From JBMNQI01 sp050944055 (GTDB lineage: Bacteria; Bacillota; Clostridia; Oscillospirales; Oscillospiraceae): DNA of 16,968 bases. Of the stretch, positions 14,776 to 16,968 are shown one piece after another (the first letter of the stretch is position 1; the number at the start of each line of letters is the position of its first letter). Below the pieces are notes generated by a model, which was not told the origin of the DNA, made no database searches, and worked only from the letters and a program-made list of their open reading frames with translations. A program made the position numbers and the translations under genes. The DNA lies in assembly GCA_050944055.1 (NCBI GenBank), contig JBMNQI010000048.1, positions 1 through 16,968 of the forward strand. Direction: 5' to 3'.

Positions 14776-15090
14776 ATGGAACCGAAGGAAAATAAAAATG
14801 GCAACCTTGCTGTTGCGTCAATGATACTCGGCATAATATCAGTTGTTTGCTTTTGCCTCAGCTTCACATACGCGGCTCCCCCGATCGGCCTCGTAGTCGG
14901 TATAATAGGCGTTATTCTGAGCGTATATTCCAAGAAAAACGAAGGCCCGTCTTCGATGGCCACAGCCGGCCTTGTGCTCAGCCTCATAGGAGTTATTCTC
15001 TGCTTTGTCACCACCATCACATGTACAGTTTGCGTCGGCTGCACCGCCTGCAACATCGGTCGCGCGGCGAGATGGGCGGCTGCGTATTAA
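14776..15090 (+). CDS. Small DUF4190-like membrane protein with a CxxCxxCxxC tail
   Basis: A 104-residue protein with the typical layout of DUF4190 proteins: a short polar start (MEPKENKNGN), the block LAVASMILGIISVVC leading into a first membrane segment, Gly-rich GLVVGIIGVILSV, a charged loop (YSKKNEGPSS) and MATAGLVLSLIGVIL as the second repeat and membrane segment. The tail then has four cysteines at exact three-residue spacing (83, 86, 89, 92), which could bind metal or a cluster, or be redox-active. The ATG at 14776 is chosen over an in-frame TTG 18 bases upstream because GAGGAG lies between them at good distance. It has its own promoter and terminator. Function unknown. Confidence 0.75.
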   Translation: MEPKENKNGNLAVASMILGIISVVCFCLSFTYAAPPIGLVVGIIGVILSVYSKKNEGPSSMATAGLVLSLIGVILCFVTTITCTVCVGCTACNIGRAARWAAAY

Positions 15091-15107
15091 AATAATAGTA
15101 TATTAAA

Positions 15108-15138
15108 ATGTCCCCCGTCTGCGGCGGGGGACATTTTT
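15108..15138 (+). terminator. Intrinsic terminator between the DUF4190-like gene and lgt
   Basis: A perfect 10-bp stem (ATGTCCCCCG 15108-15117, CGGGGGACAT 15125-15134) followed by TTTTT, ending only 3 bases before the AAGGAG of lgt. It should end most transcripts from the promoter at 14690. Any read-through into lgt would pass it, so it can also act as an attenuator. Confidence 0.85.
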
Positions 15139-15152
15139 GTCAAGGAGATACT

Positions 15153-15932
15153 ATGCGCCCTTTTATTAATGTCTTCGGAATCGGAATACCGTCTTACGGA
15201 CTGCTCAACGCTCTCGGCATTTCAGCAGGCATTGTAATTGCGGTCCTGCGCGCAGAGCATAATAAGCGCGAAGACGTCTTTTATTGCTGCCTCTTCGGCG
15301 TGATAGGCGTCGGCGTCGGTGCGGCCGCGCTGCACTTTTTGATTAACATACCGCTGCTTATAAGCACCGCGGAGCTTATCGGCAGGGAAGGCTTTTTCGT
15401 ATGGCTGTCCCAGGCTTACGGGCTTGTGTTTTACGGGGGGCTGTTCGGCGGCATACTGGGCGCTTTTATATACTGCAAAGCCTTCAAAATAGAATTCTGG
15501 CCGCTTTTTGAGACTATCGTGCCCTCAATACCGCTGATGCATTCAATAGGGCGCATAGGCTGCTTTATGGCCGGCTGCTGCTTCGGCATACCGTGGAGCG
15601 GCAGGCTGGCCGTAACTTTTTCAGAGTCGCTTGGCGCGCCCAACGGCATAGGCCTCTTCCCTGTACAGCTGCTTGAAGCGGGCCTGCTGATGGCGCTTTT
15701 CATCGTTATGCTGGTCTACGCCCGGCGCCCCCGCCCGCGAGGCTCAGTTACGGGCCTGTATCTGCTGATTTACGCGTTTATACGGCTAATTACCGAGCGC
15801 TTCCGCTGGGACGAGGCCCGCCGGTTCTTCCTCGGGGTTTCGACCTCTCAGTGGATAAGCCTTATTCTTATTCCCGTATCGCTCTGCCTTCTGATTATCC
15901 CGCGAATAAGTGCGGGGAAACGCAGACAGTAA
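15153..15932 (+). CDS. lgt: Prolipoprotein diacylglyceryl transferase family protein
   Basis: A 259-residue polytopic membrane protein of the Lgt family, which transfers diacylglycerol from phosphatidylglycerol to the lipobox cysteine, the first step of lipoprotein maturation. It starts MRPFINVFGIGIPSYGLL. The central signature reads SIGRIGCFMAGCCFG, with the essential Arg (134) conserved, and the late Arg (218) sits in ITERFRWDE. In E. coli Lgt an essential His lies in SFHGGLIG; here the matching position is Tyr94 (VFYGGLFGG). The GRIGC-type motif with paired Cys occurs in many clostridial relatives. AAGGAG at 15142-15147 and ATG at 15153 fix the start; an in-frame ATG at 15108 lies inside the terminator stem and is rejected. 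No separate promoter was found. Confidence 0.85.
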   Translation: MRPFINVFGIGIPSYGLLNALGISAGIVIAVLRAEHNKREDVFYCCLFGVIGVGVGAAALHFLINIPLLISTAELIGREGFFVWLSQAYGLVFYGGLFGGILGAFIYCKAFKIEFWPLFETIVPSIPLMHSIGRIGCFMAGCCFGIPWSGRLAVTFSESLGAPNGIGLFPVQLLEAGLLMALFIVMLVYARRPRPRGSVTGLYLLIYAFIRLITERFRWDEARRFFLGVSTSQWISLILIPVSLCLLIIPRISAGKRRQ

Positions 15933-15966
15933 ATATACCGTCCACGGCCGGAATCAGCGCGCTCCG

Positions 15967-16041
15967 GCGGCTTCAGAACGTGGTACAGCATTGTTTATCA
16001 CGTGCGTCAGAATGCTGCCTGAAACGGAGCCGCTCTTTTTT
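15967..16041 (+). terminator. Branched intrinsic terminator after lgt
   Basis: A 67-base structure: GCGGC and TTCAG (15967-15976) pair with CTGAA (16019-16023) and GCCGC (16029-16033), with CAGCATT/AATGCTG (15986-15992, 16011-16017) as an inner stem. It is directly followed by TCTTTTTT. A smaller stem, GCCGGA/TCCGGC (15947-15968), overlaps its start and may compete. It lies between two convergent genes. Confidence 0.55.
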
Positions 16042-16093
16042 GCCGCAAAACCGCAAACCAGCCCCAAAAGAAAAATGGCAGGCCCGCCTCCGG

Positions 16094-16967
16094 CTACACC
16101 TTCATAGCGGCGAACAGCGCCGTATGCGTAGCGTCGTATATGTTTTTGCCTCCGGCGCAGTCGCCCGCGGGATAAACGCCCGCCGAGTAATGAGACTGAA
16201 GCGCCTCGAGAAGCGAAATATTCGGCTTGACGCCGAAGGCCTTTACGGCAGTATCGCAGGCGATGGTAAACTTCCCGTCGGGCCCTTCCACCGTAACGCC
16301 CTCGGGAGAGAACCGGAGCACCTTCGTGTCGACCAGGATTTCGACGCCGTGCTCCTCAAGCGCGCGGAAAAGGTCGGTCCGGGGCAAAAACGGCATATCG
16401 CGGCAGAGCTTTTTCCTAGGCAGCGCGTCAATTACAGTGACCGCATGGCCTTCAAGAGAGAGAGCCAGGGCGCACTCGCAGCCCGCTATACCGCCGCCGC
16501 AGACGACTACGCGGTCGCCGACAGGCTTTCTGTGGTGCTCCGCGTCCTGAAGCGATATGACCTTTTTGCCGCTTATGCCCGGTATGTGCGGGTTTACATA
16601 ATCAGAACCGGTGGCGACGATTACGGCGTCCGGCATTTTGCGGAGAATCAATTCCGGCGTTACCTCGGTTTCCAGTACGATATTGACCCCGGCCTCCTTC
16701 ACGGAGTTGACGCTCCACTCAAGATAGCGCCTTAGATAGGTCTTAAAAGGCGCGGCGGCGGCGTCAAGCAGCAGCCCGCCGAGCTTATCGGTCTTTTCAT
16801 ACAGAGTGACGTTATTTCCGTTTTCAGCGAGGCGGCGGGCAGCCTCAAGCCCGGCTGGCCCGCCCCCCACGACTATGACGCGTTTTCCGGAGGAAATCGG
16901 CTTTTGCGAACGGAGCAGGCTCTCGAAGCCAAGCGTTGCGTTTACGGAGCAGTGTATGGCGTCGCCC
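16094..16967 (-). CDS. NADH:flavin oxidoreductase (Old Yellow Enzyme / 2,4-dienoyl-CoA reductase type), C-terminal part
   Basis: The gene runs in from beyond the right edge; about 290 C-terminal residues are visible. They begin GDAIHCSVNATLGFE, the end of the Cys-rich cluster-binding segment of FadH/BaiH-like enzymes. Then come the first dinucleotide fold (VIVVGGGPAGLEAARRLAEN, LYEKTDKLGG), the NAD(P)H fold (RVVVCGGGIAGCECALALS) and the FAD-closing motif GVYPAGDCAGGKNIYDATHT. Family members use FMN, FAD and a [4Fe-4S] cluster to reduce enoyl or dienoyl substrates. The N-terminal barrel that decides the substrate is outside the window, so fatty acid, steroid or other use cannot be told. The GTG at 16870 is not a start, because the frame and the homology continue upstream. 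Confidence 0.88.
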   Translation of the reverse strand, partial: GDAIHCSVNATLGFESLLRSQKPISSGKRVIVVGGGPAGLEAARRLAENGNNVTLYEKTDKLGGLLLDAAAAPFKTYLRRYLEWSVNSVKEAGVNIVLETEVTPELILRKMPDAVIVATGSDYVNPHIPGISGKKVISLQDAEHHRKPVGDRVVVCGGGIAGCECALALSLEGHAVTVIDALPRKKLCRDMPFLPRTDLFRALEEHGVEILVDTKVLRFSPEGVTVEGPDGKFTIACDTAVKAFGVKPNISLLEALQSHYSAGVYPAGDCAGGKNIYDATHTALFAAMKV

Positions 16968-16968
16968 G

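Noticed and set aside
15108..15152. Upstream ATG for the Lgt protein
   Set aside because: It lies inside the terminator stem, and AAGGAG precedes the ATG at 15153.
15851..16735. 294-residue plus-strand open frame
   Set aside because: It crosses the lgt end and a terminator and is antisense to the flavin oxidoreductase.
16868..16870. GTG as start of the oxidoreductase
   Set aside because: The frame continues to the window edge with the family-typical IHCSVNATLGFE segment, so the gene is cut by the window.

Overview
The window looks like chromosomal DNA of an anaerobic, Gram-positive-type Firmicute (class Clostridia; a gut or rumen Oscillospirales/Christensenellales-like lineage is my guess). 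Reasons: an lspA-rluD pair, AGGAGG-type ribosome binding sites, a very large acyl-CoA dehydratase activase, the UPF0237/UPF0210 pair, RbsB-like lipoproteins with Pro/Glu linkers, and an Lgt of the GRIGC-type. Coding regions are GC-rich. Two intergenic stretches (about 3900-4260 and 13680-14600) are clearly AT-rich by comparison.

Layout. (1) 1-1241, plus: 3' end of lspA overlapping an rluD-family pseudouridine synthase. (2) 1449-3871, minus: two tandem paralogous sugar-type substrate-binding lipoproteins without a permease or ATPase gene, each with the same small hairpin just before its ribosome binding site. (3) 4267-5298, plus: type I GAPDH with a TTG start, an extended -10 promoter and a 13-bp perfect inverted repeat in its leader. 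A strong terminator, probably bidirectional, follows. (4) 5400-13496, minus: a probable six-gene operon, MATE transporter - YfbR-type HD nucleotidase - UPF0237 ACT protein - UPF0210 protein - acyl-CoA dehydratase activase (989 aa) - activase-related C-terminal protein (431 aa). It runs from a good promoter at 13524-13552 to the terminator at 5358-5383. (5) 13607-14477, minus: a small AT-rich island with a sigma-70 region 2 protein that lacks region 4, a doubtful 82-aa ORF, and a terminator. (6) 14690-15932, plus: a DUF4190-like membrane protein with a CxxCxxCxxC tail, then an Lgt-family protein. (7) 16094-16968, minus: the C-terminal part of an Old-Yellow-Enzyme-type NADH:flavin oxidoreductase that runs off the right edge.

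How it fits together. Lgt and LspA are the first two enzymes of lipoprotein maturation, and the two binding proteins are typical clients, though nothing shows co-regulation. The six-gene operon joins nucleotide pool cleaning (YfbR), a widely conserved but functionally unassigned ACT/UPF0210 pair, and a two-gene version of the large Fe-S ATPase usually encoded as one protein. No dehydratase subunits lie next to it. I did not recognise a defence system, CRISPR array, insertion sequence, rRNA or tRNA. The parts most worth a second look are the split activase in its operon, the GAPDH leader and cofactor loop, the region-4-less sigma factor, the shared lipoprotein leader hairpin and the Lgt active-site change.
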